From: DATKWS01 sp035529435
GTDB lineage: Bacteria > Krumholzibacteriota > Krumholzibacteriia > Krumholzibacteriales > Krumholzibacteriaceae
NCBI GenBank assembly: GCA_035529435.1
Contig: DATKWS010000104.1
Location: 1 to 28,716, forward strand
Direction of reading: 5' to 3'
DNA: 28,716 nucleotides
Of this stretch, positions 15,853-24,599 are shown piece by piece (positions within the stretch are counted from its first letter, which is position 1; the number at the start of each line of letters is the position of its first letter). The position numbers were made by a program, and so were the translations under genes. Under the pieces are notes generated by a model. The model did not search any database and was not told where the DNA came from. It saw nothing but the letters and a program-made list of their open reading frames with translations.

Positions 15853-16861
15853 TCTGCAGTCGGCGCTCCGTCTGTGGCGTGGGAAGCGGATCGTGATTCT
15901 CGGTGATATGATACTCGATGAGTTCATATTCGGACGCTCGGAACGGGTGTCCCGGGAGGCGCCGGTCGTAATCGTCCGCTACGACGGCAGCACCTATGCC
16001 CCCGGCGGCGCGGCGAACGCGGCGCAGAACGTGGCGGCGCTCGGCGGGATCGCCGTTCCGATCGGTATCGTCGGCGCCGACGGCGCATCCGATCGGCTCG
16101 CGGAGCTTCTGCGTGATCGGGGCATTTCCGTACGGGGACTCCTCACCGCGCCGGGACGGCTCACCACCGCGAAGATACGGGTGATGGCGGGCGACTACCA
16201 TGCGCAACAGCAACAGATCGTGAGGATCGACAAGGAGCGGCATCAGCAGCTCCCCACCGCGGTGGAGAGAAAGATACTCCGCGTATTCAAAAAAGAGCTC
16301 GGCGGCGCGGATGCCGCCATTCTCAGCGATTACCACCAGGATCTCTTTGGGGAGGGATTCATACGCCGCGCGATCGATCTCTGCAGGAAGGCGCGCGTGC
16401 CCGCGATTGCCGATTCACGTTTCAGGCTGTCCCTGTTCAGGGGGGTGAACTCGGCGACCCCGAATGAGGTGGAGGCATCTCACGCCGCGGGCACCGTCTT
16501 GACCGACGAGCTGTCGCTGGAGAAGGTGGGCAGAAGGCTCCTGAAGCGCCTCGCGGCCTCGTCGGTGCTGATAACGCGCGGTCGCTTCGGCATGTCCCTG
16601 TTCGAGAGGCGGCGGCGGACCTGCTCGGTCGGTGTGCTCGGCAGTTCCGAGGCGACCGATGTGACGGGGGCCGGGGATACGGTCGTCTCGGCGGTTGCGC
16701 TGACGCTCGCCTCGGGCGGGAATATGCGGACGGCGATGCTGCTCTCCAATGCGGCCGCCGCGCGTGTCGTCATGAAGCGCGGGACGGCGGTGACGTCCGT
16801 CGCGGAGATCGAAGAGCTGCTCGGCGACACCGGGTGGTATGGGAGGAGTGTCGGGATGTGA
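15824..16861 (+). CDS. rfaE1: D-glycero-beta-D-manno-heptose-7-phosphate kinase (RfaE1)
   Basis: This 345-residue PfkB-family kinase makes heptose-1,7-bisphosphate for ADP-heptose synthesis. Visible motifs are VILGDMILDEF (25-34), YAPGGAANAAQNVAALGG (58-75), the substrate-side glycines, and DVTGAGD (279-285) with the catalytic Asp285. The length matches the kinase half of the E. coli HldE fusion; the other half is a separate gene at 17843. GTG at 15824 has GGAGG six bases upstream and is preferred to the longer frame, which lies in the previous gene. It overlaps the next gene as GTGA. GmhA, GmhB and HldD are not in the window. Confidence 0.92.
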   Translation: MTRQKPSTADLQSALRLWRGKRIVILGDMILDEFIFGRSERVSREAPVVIVRYDGSTYAPGGAANAAQNVAALGGIAVPIGIVGADGASDRLAELLRDRGISVRGLLTAPGRLTTAKIRVMAGDYHAQQQQIVRIDKERHQQLPTAVERKILRVFKKELGGADAAILSDYHQDLFGEGFIRRAIDLCRKARVPAIADSRFRLSLFRGVNSATPNEVEASHAAGTVLTDELSLEKVGRRLLKRLAASSVLITRGRFGMSLFERRRRTCSVGVLGSSEATDVTGAGDTVVSAVALTLASGGNMRTAMLLSNAAAARVVMKRGTAVTSVAEIEELLGDTGWYGRSVGM

Positions 16862-17841
16862 GGATCGGCGCGATACTTCCGCACCTCCTCGTGTTCGGCG
16901 GCGTGCGCCGGTATATCGAGCTCGGCAACGCCTTCGTATCGCGGGGCCACTCTTTCACGATCTACACACCCCGCGCGGAGCACCCGCAATGGCTCCGCTT
17001 CGACGGCACGCTCCGGACTCTTGATGAGATCGCGGGTGGCCGGCTTGACGTGGTTCTCTGCGGATCTCCGGAGCACCTCGCCCGGCTCGACGACAGCGCG
17101 GCGCGCGCCAAGATATTCTACCTACAGATCGAGAATGTCGCGCATGAAGCGGAGATCGTTCGCTCGGGGCGCTACCGCATCATGGTGAACTCTACCGGTC
17201 TCCGCCGGTGGGTCATGCGGCGGTACGGCATCGAGCCGCTCGACGGCATCGGCGGTGTGAATCCTGGCATCTTCCACCCGGCCGGGGAACGGGAGTCGGG
17301 CGGTGTGTTTCGCGTTCTCTGCTATGGCCGGCTCTCGCGGCCCCGCAAGGGGACGAGGTTCGTCGTGCAGGCGGTGCAATCGATGAGGCGGCGCGGATGC
17401 GAGATCGAGCTGCACCTGTTCGATACGGTCAATCCCGGCGATACGGACCCCCGCATCGGATTCGATCCCGGGGTGCCGTCCCGGTACTACCTGAATCTGC
17501 CACAATCGCGGATGGCGGCGATGTACGGCGCCGCCGATGTCTTCGTCTCGGCGGAGCACCGCGCCGGATGGAACAATACCGCCGCCGAGGCGGCGGCGTG
17601 TGGACTGCCGCTCGTCTGCACGAGGAGCGGTACGGAGGATTTCGCTGAGGATGGAACCGGCGCACTTGTCGTCCCGTACCGCGGGGCACTTCCCATCAGG
17701 CGGAGGTTGATCGCCCTGTACCGTGACCGGGAACTGGCCGCCTGCCTCGGCGCCGGGGCGTACCGGCGGATCATGCGATTTACCTGGGATGCCCTCTGTG
17801 CTAGGATGGAACGAACGTTTCAAGATATCATCCGGGAGTGA
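16858..17841 (+). CDS. GT4-family glycosyltransferase
   Basis: This 327-residue GT-B protein starts with IGAILPHLLVFGGVRRYIELGNAF, the usual 'GG..R...EL' acceptor-side element. Later come FRVLCYGRLSRPRKGTRFVVQAV, the C-terminal donor domain start, and AEHRAGWNNTAAEAAACGLPLVCTRSGTEDF, which corresponds to the E-x7-E region of GT4 enzymes. The GTG at 16858 overlaps the rfaE1 stop by four bases and has GGGAGGAG upstream. It sits between the kinase and adenylyltransferase genes of the heptose pathway, so it probably adds a core sugar. Donor and acceptor are unknown. Confidence 0.82.
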   Translation: MRIGAILPHLLVFGGVRRYIELGNAFVSRGHSFTIYTPRAEHPQWLRFDGTLRTLDEIAGGRLDVVLCGSPEHLARLDDSAARAKIFYLQIENVAHEAEIVRSGRYRIMVNSTGLRRWVMRRYGIEPLDGIGGVNPGIFHPAGERESGGVFRVLCYGRLSRPRKGTRFVVQAVQSMRRRGCEIELHLFDTVNPGDTDPRIGFDPGVPSRYYLNLPQSRMAAMYGAADVFVSAEHRAGWNNTAAEAAACGLPLVCTRSGTEDFAEDGTGALVVPYRGALPIRRRLIALYRDRELAACLGAGAYRRIMRFTWDALCARMERTFQDIIRE

Positions 17842-17842
17842 T

Positions 17843-18388
17843 ATGGATGAATGGGCCTTGCGGGGATCGATCCCGAGCGCTGGGCATGCAAACGGGGAGG
17901 CGACGGCATTGACGGAACGGCTGTTCTACGATACGGCGGAACTCGCCGGGGAACTCGCCCGCCTGCGCGGATCGAAACGGACCGTTGTCCTTGCCAACGG
18001 CTGTTTCGATATCGTGCACGTGGGGCACGTGCGGTACCTTGAGGGGGCGGCCGCACTGGGGGATATACTCGTCGTTGCGTTGAACGACGATGATTCGACG
18101 AGGCAGCTCAAGGGGGAAGGCAGACCGGTGATGCCGGTCGGGGAACGGGCCGAGATCCTCCTCGCGATGCGGCACGTCGATTACGTACTGATCTTCGCAG
18201 GGGGGACGGTCGACGGGATTCTCGAGGCGATTCGCCCGGACGTCCATGCGAAAGGGACCGATTACACGGTTGAATCGGTGCCCGAACGGGAGACGGCCCG
18301 GGCGATCGGATGCAGGACCGTCATTGTCGGGGACCCCAAAGACCATTCGAGCCGGGATATCATACGCGCCCTTCGCAGGGAGGAATAG
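17843..18388 (+). CDS. rfaE2: D-glycero-beta-D-manno-heptose-1-phosphate adenylyltransferase (RfaE2)
   Basis: This 181-residue nucleotidyltransferase carries the cytidylyltransferase-type active site GCFDIVHVGHVRYLEGA, with HVGH at 59-62, and the downstream DDDSTRQLKGEGRPVMP and GDPKDHSSRDIIRAL segments typical of the RfaE domain II. It forms ADP-heptose from heptose-1-phosphate and ATP. An N-terminal extension of about 20 residues precedes the domain, so the true start could be later than the ATG used (GGGAG four bases upstream). It is one base from the preceding and the following genes. Confidence 0.92.
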   Translation: MDEWALRGSIPSAGHANGEATALTERLFYDTAELAGELARLRGSKRTVVLANGCFDIVHVGHVRYLEGAAALGDILVVALNDDDSTRQLKGEGRPVMPVGERAEILLAMRHVDYVLIFAGGTVDGILEAIRPDVHAKGTDYTVESVPERETARAIGCRTVIVGDPKDHSSRDIIRALRREE

Positions 18389-18389
18389 G

Positions 18390-19433
18390 GTGGATCTTTA
18401 CGGGGAAGCCCGGCGCAGGGGACTCCGTCCCAAGATTCTCGTGACGCGGCTGCGGTATCTCGGTGATATCGTTCTCTCGACACCCGTCATCTCTTCACTG
18501 AAACGATGCTACCCCGATGCCGAGATCCATTATCTCGCCGAGGCGCCGTACGCGCAGGTGTTGAAGGCCAATCCACACCTCGCCGGCATCATACCGCTCG
18601 AGAAGGGCGCACGGGGAAGCATCGAAACGGTTGCGCGCCTTCGCCGCACGGCATTCACCGCAGCGATCGATCTCTTCTACAATCCCCGCAGCGCATGGCT
18701 TCTCTTCCTCGCCGGCATACCTATTCGCATCGGTGGGAGCAGGCGGTGGAGACGGAGGCTCTATTCCGAGACGTATTCCGTTCCGCGAGGCGTGCGGAGT
18801 GCCATCTCCCATCACCTGTTCCCTCTCGGGCTTCTCGATTGCCGCGGGGTGGAGGAGATGCCGCGGATCTACCTGACCGAGGAGGAACGCTCACGGGGCG
18901 CCGCGCTCGTGCGCGAGGCCGCCGGGAGCGGTGGGCACGATCGTATCGTTGCGGTCCACCCGGGTGGAACATGGCCGGCCAAACGCTGGCCGCCGGTGTC
19001 GTTCGCCCGGTTGATCGCCCTCCTGGTGGATCGGATCGGTGCGCGTGCGCTGCTCGTGACGGGTCCGGGCGAGGAGGCGATTGTCCGGGAGGTGGCCGTG
19101 CGTGCCGGAGGGAATGCCTCCATCCTCCCGCGCCAGTCAATTCGATCACTCGCGGCCGTGCTCGACAGCTGCCTCGCGGTCGTGGCGAACGACGGCGGCG
19201 TAATGCATATGGCGGTCGCGCTCGAGAGGCCCACCGTCGGTGTTTTCGGTCCGACGGAGCCCGATATCTGGTTTCCGTACGAGGGGCGCGGACCGTACAT
19301 CCTCGTGACGCGAAACGAGGAATGCGCCCCGTGCCACAGGCACCAATGCGCCGATCCGTGCTGCCTGGAGGGGATTGAGCCGGAAGAAGTCGCCTCGAAG
19401 GTGCTCCGGGTCATCGAAGGGAGGGTGGCGTGA
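18390..19433 (+). CDS. GT9 heptosyltransferase-family enzyme
   Basis: A 347-residue GT9 protein with TRLRYLGDIVLSTPVISSL at the N-terminus, VHPGGTWPAKRWP in the middle and NDGGVMHMAVALERPTVGVFGPTEPD as donor motif (Gly instead of the usual Ser). The C-terminus carries CAPC-x4-C-x3-CC. It likely transfers heptose to lipid A-Kdo or core; whether it is WaaC-like or a later transferase cannot be settled. GTG at 18390 has GGGAGG six bases upstream and lies one base after the rfaE2 stop. Confidence 0.86.
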   Translation: MDLYGEARRRGLRPKILVTRLRYLGDIVLSTPVISSLKRCYPDAEIHYLAEAPYAQVLKANPHLAGIIPLEKGARGSIETVARLRRTAFTAAIDLFYNPRSAWLLFLAGIPIRIGGSRRWRRRLYSETYSVPRGVRSAISHHLFPLGLLDCRGVEEMPRIYLTEEERSRGAALVREAAGSGGHDRIVAVHPGGTWPAKRWPPVSFARLIALLVDRIGARALLVTGPGEEAIVREVAVRAGGNASILPRQSIRSLAAVLDSCLAVVANDGGVMHMAVALERPTVGVFGPTEPDIWFPYEGRGPYILVTRNEECAPCHRHQCADPCCLEGIEPEEVASKVLRVIEGRVA

Positions 19434-20599
19434 AAGAGCACGCTCCCGTGGATCTCCCGGCGCTCGGTGATATGCACCGGATCGTCGTTGTGCGCCTCAA
19501 GGCGCTCGGCGACATCGTTCTCTCACTCCCGATCGTGTACGCGCTCAGGGAGCGGTACCCGGGGGCGGAGATTCGGTATCTCTGCCGGCGCCGGTATGCG
19601 GAGGCGCTCGCCGGGGACACAGGACTCGACGGGATCATCGAACTGCCGGAAAGTACATTCGGGCAGTTGGCCCTCGTGTACCGTATGCGCCGCCGGCGGA
19701 TGGATCTCGTGATCGATCTTCTCAGCTCACCCCGGAGCGCCATGCTCACCTGGTTGATCGCTCCCCGCGTCGGCATCGGTATGGACGTGGGGCGGCACAA
19801 CTGGTGTTACCGCTACGTACTGCCTCGGGTCATGACGCGTGACGGCGTGCGTGTGAAACGGTACACGCTCGATGCGAACCGGGAGATCGTCCGCATGTTG
19901 AAGATCGACCGACCGGACGATTCCGGCGGAGTACGTGGGGCGGCGGACGCTCCACGATTTCCCCGCCCCGCTCCTGCGTCATGGCGGGAAGGGCTGGCGA
20001 TCGGATTTCCCGCCGCCGAGCGTGAGCGTGAATGGGCCCGGCGCTTCGTCGACGGGCTCGCCGCCGACCGGTTCGCGCTCGTCGGTCTCGTACCCGCCGC
20101 CACCTACCGCGCGAAGTCCTGGCCGATCGGCCATTTCATCGAGCTCGCCCGTATCCTCACGCAGGAGATGCAACTCGTTCCCATCGTGCTCTGGGGACCG
20201 GGAGAGATGACGTACGCCGACACGATCGTAGCGGATGTGCCCGGGGCGATCAAGGCGCCGGAGATGGGAATCGCGCGGCTCGGGGCGCTTATAGCGGAGA
20301 TGCGCCTCCTCGTCACGCTCGATTCCGGACCGAAGCATATCGCCGTTCTTCAGGGCGTACCGACCGTGACATTGTTCGGGCCGACCGATCCGCGCGTGTG
20401 GGACCCGGTCAACGAGCGGCACCGCGTCGTGTATCATGATATGGACTGTGCACCGTGCAGGGACCGTGACTGCCGGTCGAATCGCTGCCTCTCGGAAATC
20501 ACACCCCGCGAGGTGGCCCACGTCGTGGCCGATCTCCTCTCCGGCATGGACGGGGGAAACGGCGAATCCGAGAGGAGGAGGAGCCGTGACAGACAGTGA
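19430..20599 (+). CDS. GT9 heptosyltransferase-family enzyme
   Basis: A 389-residue GT9 protein. VVRLKALGDIVLSLPIVYAL is the N-terminal motif, LVPAATYRAKSWPI the middle element and LDSGPKHIAVLQGVPTVTLF the donor motif, followed by CAPC-x4-C-x4-C. It is slightly longer than its paralogues because of an Arg/Pro-rich insertion in the middle (DAPRFPRPAPASWREG) and a basic tail. It starts with GTGA overlapping the previous gene and ends 14 bases inside the next. It is adjacent to and most alike in layout to the 18390 enzyme; the pair may come from a tandem duplication (inference). Confidence 0.86.
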   Translation: MKEHAPVDLPALGDMHRIVVVRLKALGDIVLSLPIVYALRERYPGAEIRYLCRRRYAEALAGDTGLDGIIELPESTFGQLALVYRMRRRRMDLVIDLLSSPRSAMLTWLIAPRVGIGMDVGRHNWCYRYVLPRVMTRDGVRVKRYTLDANREIVRMLKIDRPDDSGGVRGAADAPRFPRPAPASWREGLAIGFPAAEREREWARRFVDGLAADRFALVGLVPAATYRAKSWPIGHFIELARILTQEMQLVPIVLWGPGEMTYADTIVADVPGAIKAPEMGIARLGALIAEMRLLVTLDSGPKHIAVLQGVPTVTLFGPTDPRVWDPVNERHRVVYHDMDCAPCRDRDCRSNRCLSEITPREVAHVVADLLSGMDGGNGESERRRSRDRQ

Positions 20600-21365
20600 T
20601 GTCCTCTCGCGTGTTTCGCTGATCGTCATCACGTTCAACGAGGAGGACAATATAGAACGGTGCCTCACCAGCGCCGGCGGGGTTGGCGAGATCATCGTCG
20701 TCGATTCGTTCAGCACCGATCGCACCGTTGCCCGGGCGCGGCAGCGCGGCGCCGCGGTGCATCGCCGTGAATACGTATCGGCCGCCGATCAGAAGAACTG
20801 GGCCATTGAACGGGCGACACGCGACTGGATCCTGATACTCGATGCCGATGAATCCCTTTCGCCCGAGTTGAAGACGGAGATAGTGCTCGAGCTCTCCAGT
20901 CCCCGCGCTGACGGCTACCTCCTGCGCCGGCGTAACTATTTCTTCGGTTCAAGAATCCGTTACTGCGGCTGGCAGAACGACCGCGTACTGCGCCTCTTCC
21001 GCAGGGGGAAGGGCCACTATCCGGAGATCGCCGTGCACGAACGGCTCGGGCTCGAGGGGCGCATCGCCGCCTGTTCCGCGTACCTCGACCATCGATCCTA
21101 CCGCGACATGGCCGATTACATAGAGCGGATGAAGAGTTACAGCCGGCGGGGCGCCGAAGAACTCCTCAGTCGCGGCACGGGATGGTTCCCCGCCGTTGTC
21201 ACGCATCCGATCGCGCGGTTTGTACGGATGTACCTGCTGCAGCGGGGATTTCTCGATGGCCGCGCCGGATTGCTCCTCTGTACGATGGCGGCGGCGAGCG
21301 TGTTCTTCAAGTACGCGACGCTGTGCGAGATGACGATGTCACGGGGCGACCGTACCGATCGTTGA
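20586..21365 (+). CDS. GT2 core glycosyltransferase, WaaE/KdtX-like
   Basis: This 259-residue GT-A enzyme starts SLIVITFNEEDNIERCL, continues with IIVVDSFSTDRTV and SAADQKNWAIERATRDWILILDADE, the last being the metal-binding DADE at 86-89. The motif combination and length match the WaaE/KdtX family that adds glucose to heptose I of LPS core. The C-terminal region carries a hydrophobic segment (LLLCTMAAASVFFKY), usual for the family. GTG at 20586 has a GAGGAGGAG ribosome site immediately upstream, inside the end of the preceding gene. Confidence 0.86.
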   Translation: MTDSDVLSRVSLIVITFNEEDNIERCLTSAGGVGEIIVVDSFSTDRTVARARQRGAAVHRREYVSAADQKNWAIERATRDWILILDADESLSPELKTEIVLELSSPRADGYLLRRRNYFFGSRIRYCGWQNDRVLRLFRRGKGHYPEIAVHERLGLEGRIAACSAYLDHRSYRDMADYIERMKSYSRRGAEELLSRGTGWFPAVVTHPIARFVRMYLLQRGFLDGRAGLLLCTMAAASVFFKYATLCEMTMSRGDRTDR

Positions 21366-21372
21366 AACAGGG

Positions 21373-22476
21373 ATGGGGCCCGGTATGTTGAAGAAGACGG
21401 ACGCCGGAGACCGTATGGTCTTTTTCGGCGGGTACGATCCCGATTATCCGCGAAACGCGATAATACGCAAGGGGCTCGTTCGGTGCGGTTTCTCCGTGAC
21501 CGAGTGCCGGGCGAATGTAAAATGGAAGATATTCAGGCGGTACCCCGTCCTGCTGTGGCGGTACCTGAGGGACGGCAGGAACGGTGGGATACTTTTCGTT
21601 CCCGATTTCAGGCACAAGGATGTACCCCTTGCCTGGCTGCTCGCACGGCTCGCCGGACAGCGGTGCATATTCGATCCGCTCGTTTCCCGCTACGAGACAA
21701 AGGTGCTCGACAGGGGGGATGCGGCCGAGGGATCGCTGCAGTCGTGGCACAACAGGAACATCGATCTCGTATCGTTTCGCCTTCCCGATCTCGTGCTGAC
21801 AGATACGCAGGCGCATGCAGCCTTTTTCCGGCAACAGTACGGCGTCGATCCCGAACGTGTCAGGACCCTCCATATCGGGTACGATGACGAACTGTTCACC
21901 GCGCGTCCCCGCCGCGGCGGGGACGGTGCGATGCGGGTTCTCTTCTACGGGACCTACCTCCCGCTGCACGGTGTGGATACGATCATAGAGGCGGTCCGAC
22001 TGCTACGGGGGCCGGTCACCGTATCCCTGATCGGCGAGGGGCAGACCTACGACGATATCCGTGCACGTGCGGCCGGCATCCATCCCGAACGCCTCACATT
22101 CAGGCCGCCGGTACCGGTGGGTGAGTTGGAGAGGACCATCGCCGATTCAGACGTCGTGCTCGGCATATTCGGTGGTACGCCGAAGGCGCGCATGGTGATT
22201 CCGAACAAGGTCTACCAGGCGCTCGCGGTGGGCAGGGCCGTCGTGACTGCCGATACGGAGGCTGTCCGGGAGCTCTTTACCGACGGGGAACATCTCCTGA
22301 CCGTGACGCCGGGTGATCCGGCGGCGCTGGCCCGCGCGATCGAGCGGCTGCTTGGAGATCCGGAACTGCGCCGGCGCATTGCCGAACGTGGCGGGGATTT
22401 GATCAGGAAATCGTATCACCCCGCAGCGGTGGCGGCACGGTTTATCGCACTGCTCCGTGAAAGGGGATTCCTGTGA
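21373..22476 (+). CDS. GT4-family glycosyltransferase
   Basis: This 367-residue GT-B protein begins MVFFGGYDPDYPRNAIIRKGL after a short leader. The donor domain contains MRVLFYGTYLPLHGVDTIIEAV and the nucleotide-sugar region VIPNKVYQALAVGRAVVTADTEAVREL. Three in-frame ATGs (21373, 21385, 21415) make the start uncertain; the first is seven bases after the GT2 stop but has no spaced ribosome site. It overlaps the following GT4 gene as GTGA. It is likely to act on the LPS core or an attached glycan. Confidence 0.84.
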   Translation: MGPGMLKKTDAGDRMVFFGGYDPDYPRNAIIRKGLVRCGFSVTECRANVKWKIFRRYPVLLWRYLRDGRNGGILFVPDFRHKDVPLAWLLARLAGQRCIFDPLVSRYETKVLDRGDAAEGSLQSWHNRNIDLVSFRLPDLVLTDTQAHAAFFRQQYGVDPERVRTLHIGYDDELFTARPRRGGDGAMRVLFYGTYLPLHGVDTIIEAVRLLRGPVTVSLIGEGQTYDDIRARAAGIHPERLTFRPPVPVGELERTIADSDVVLGIFGGTPKARMVIPNKVYQALAVGRAVVTADTEAVRELFTDGEHLLTVTPGDPAALARAIERLLGDPELRRRIAERGGDLIRKSYHPAAVAARFIALLRERGFL

Positions 22477-23573
22477 AGGTGCTGCTGGTCAACAGTGAGC
22501 GGAGCCTGCGGGGGGGCGAACACCAGACGGTGGCCCTCGCCCACGGACTGCGCGAGCGTGGATGCGACGTGTATCTCTGTGTGCGCGAGGGATCACCGAT
22601 TATCGAATGTGTTTGCCAGACCACACCGGTGGCCACGGCGCCCTTCGAATCCGTACCGGTCGTGACACCGCGCGTGCTCCGCCGGTGTATCGCCGCCTGG
22701 CGTCCGGACATTCTACATGCGCAGACTTCACGTGCGCACACGCATCTCCGCCTGATCCGATTGATCATGCGGAACCCGCCGCCGGTCGTCGTGAGTCGCC
22801 GTGTCGCCTTTCCGGTGTCGCGCGGTCTCGCGGGGTGGTTGAAATACCGGACCGGTATCGCACACTATATTCCGATATCCGAAGCCGCGGCGGGAATTCT
22901 CCGTGACGCGGGGATTCCCGGCGACCGGATGACGGTCGTACCGAGTGGCATCGATACCGGCCGGTTCGCCTCGGCACGGGGGGATGTGACGCTCACCGCC
23001 GCGTGGGGGATCGAGCCGGGCGCTTTCCTCGTCGGCACGGTCGCCGCCTTCGAGGCGGAGAAGGGGTACCTCGTACTGCTCGAAGCAGTGCGGCGCGTAT
23101 TACGCAGCCACCCCACATGCCGTTTCGTATGGCTGGGGCGTGGCAATGGGGGAGATTGGCTCCGTGGCGTGGTCGAACGGGCGGGCCTCGGCAGTGCGGT
23201 GTCCGTAATCCCGCTCCGTGCACCGCTCGAGACCGTGCTGCCGCTCCTCACGCTCTTCGTGCTCCCCTCGCTCCATGAAGGTCTCTCGACCGCCCTCCTC
23301 GCGGCACTCGCCGCGGGCATACCGGTGATAGCGAGCGACACGGGCGGTATCCCCGAGGTTCTCGGCGGTGGCTGCGGCATTCTCGTTCCACCCGGCGATC
23401 CCGGCGCCCTTGCGCGGGGTATCATCGATCTCCTCGAGGATGGGGGGAAGAGACGGGAGCTGGTCGCGCGCGGGCGTGAACGGGTGCTTCGATACGATAT
23501 CAACCGCACGATCGAGGGAACGATCGAGGTCTACCGCGCCGTGCTCCGCAGGGAGGCGCAGCCGTGTCGATAG
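22473..23573 (+). CDS. GT4-family glycosyltransferase
   Basis: A 366-residue GT-B protein with the typical start MKVLLVNSERSLRGGEHQTV ('GG' acceptor loop), VVPSGIDTGRF at the domain link, and PSLHEGLSTALLAALAAGIP followed by IASDTGGIPEVL in the donor domain, with Glu as first member of the E-x7-E pair region. It is the last gene of the long unit that begins at 9090. No clear hairpin follows, only a T-run (23575-23581) directly after the stop. Confidence 0.88.
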   Translation: MKVLLVNSERSLRGGEHQTVALAHGLRERGCDVYLCVREGSPIIECVCQTTPVATAPFESVPVVTPRVLRRCIAAWRPDILHAQTSRAHTHLRLIRLIMRNPPPVVVSRRVAFPVSRGLAGWLKYRTGIAHYIPISEAAAGILRDAGIPGDRMTVVPSGIDTGRFASARGDVTLTAAWGIEPGAFLVGTVAAFEAEKGYLVLLEAVRRVLRSHPTCRFVWLGRGNGGDWLRGVVERAGLGSAVSVIPLRAPLETVLPLLTLFVLPSLHEGLSTALLAALAAGIPVIASDTGGIPEVLGGGCGILVPPGDPGALARGIIDLLEDGGKRRELVARGRERVLRYDINRTIEGTIEVYRAVLRREAQPCR

Positions 23574-23684
23574 ATTTTTTCCCCGTCACGCATGTTCATT
23601 GCATACATTATAACTGGTGGGTGTGTCGGGTCGGTTCGGGGAGGACGTGTGCTGGGACGTTAACATGTTGCAAGTGAGTGGATT

Positions 23685-24599
23685 ATGAGAACACTGAAGA
23701 GATGCGGTACACTCCCGGGTGGCACGTGGCGTGCCGTGACGCTGCTCCTCGGCGTCCTCCTTTTGGGTCATATCTGCAGTCACGTGGGGTCTCTCCAGGC
23801 CTTCGCGATACCCGTTCCGTCGGACGAGTCGACCGATCCCCAGCTCGAGGGATTCGAGCTGATGAACCTCTTTCCCGAGGTCGTTCCCTTCGGGGAGGGG
23901 GAGTATCTCCTGTTCGGCATACAGTACGGATTGATCTACGCGGGGGACGCGACCCTCGAGATCCGCAATATCGCTACGCTCGACAGTATCACGGCCTATC
24001 ACATCATCTCCAATGCGCGGACCAGCAAGACGTTTGATCTTATCTTCAAAGTCCGGGACCGGCACGAGTCGTTCATGGATTACGATAATCTTTTCTCTCT
24101 CCGTTTCTCGAAACATCTTCGCGAAGGAAAGTTCCGGCGGGATGAAGAGGTGATCTTCGACCAGCAGGGACACCTCGCGCTGTACCCGGACAAGGAAGTG
24201 CCGATTCCGCCAAACACCCAGGATTTTCTCAGCGCACTGTACTATATCCGGACCCTTCGCCTCGGAGTCGGCCAGGCCGTCCAGCTGGCGAATCATACGG
24301 GGGGAAGAAATTATCCGATCTACGTGAAGGTGCTGCGGCGGGAGCACGTCGCGGTACCTGCCGGGGAATTCGATTGTCTCGTGGTCGAACCGGTTCTACA
24401 GACATCGAGTATATTCGAGCAGAAGGGAAAGTTGACAATATGGTTGACCGATGATACGGTCAAGATGCCGGTTCTCCTGCGCTCGAAGGTCGTCGTCGGC
24501 GCCTTCGAGGCCGTGCTCAAGGAGTACCGGCTCAGTGACGGGCAGATGCGGATTCTGGAAAAACGAGGTGTGACCGGAAATGCCGGAACGGTACGATGA
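23685..24599 (+). CDS. DUF3108 family envelope protein
   Basis: A 304-residue exported protein with a hydrophobic signal or anchor at about 16-40. The mature part has the DUF3108 pattern: FPEVVPFGEGEYLLFGIQYG, then IYAGDATLEI, a central ISNARTSKTFDLIFKVRDRHESFMD, IPPNTQDFLSALYYIRTL, VPAGEFDCLVVEP and LTIWLTDDTVKMPVLLRSK. The family is periplasmic and of unknown function. The 111-base gap before it contains a TATAAC (23609-23614) with no clear -35. The gene overlaps the deoxyhypusine-synthase-like gene by 20 bases, so both are probably co-translated. Confidence 0.85.
   Translation: MRTLKRCGTLPGGTWRAVTLLLGVLLLGHICSHVGSLQAFAIPVPSDESTDPQLEGFELMNLFPEVVPFGEGEYLLFGIQYGLIYAGDATLEIRNIATLDSITAYHIISNARTSKTFDLIFKVRDRHESFMDYDNLFSLRFSKHLREGKFRRDEEVIFDQQGHLALYPDKEVPIPPNTQDFLSALYYIRTLRLGVGQAVQLANHTGGRNYPIYVKVLRREHVAVPAGEFDCLVVEPVLQTSSIFEQKGKLTIWLTDDTVKMPVLLRSKVVVGAFEAVLKEYRLSDGQMRILEKRGVTGNAGTVR

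Noticed and set aside
23574..23684. Terminator and promoter between the last GT4 gene and the DUF3108 gene
   Set aside because: There is a T-run after the stop but no stem before it, and the TATAAC has no convincing -35; neither is listed as a feature.
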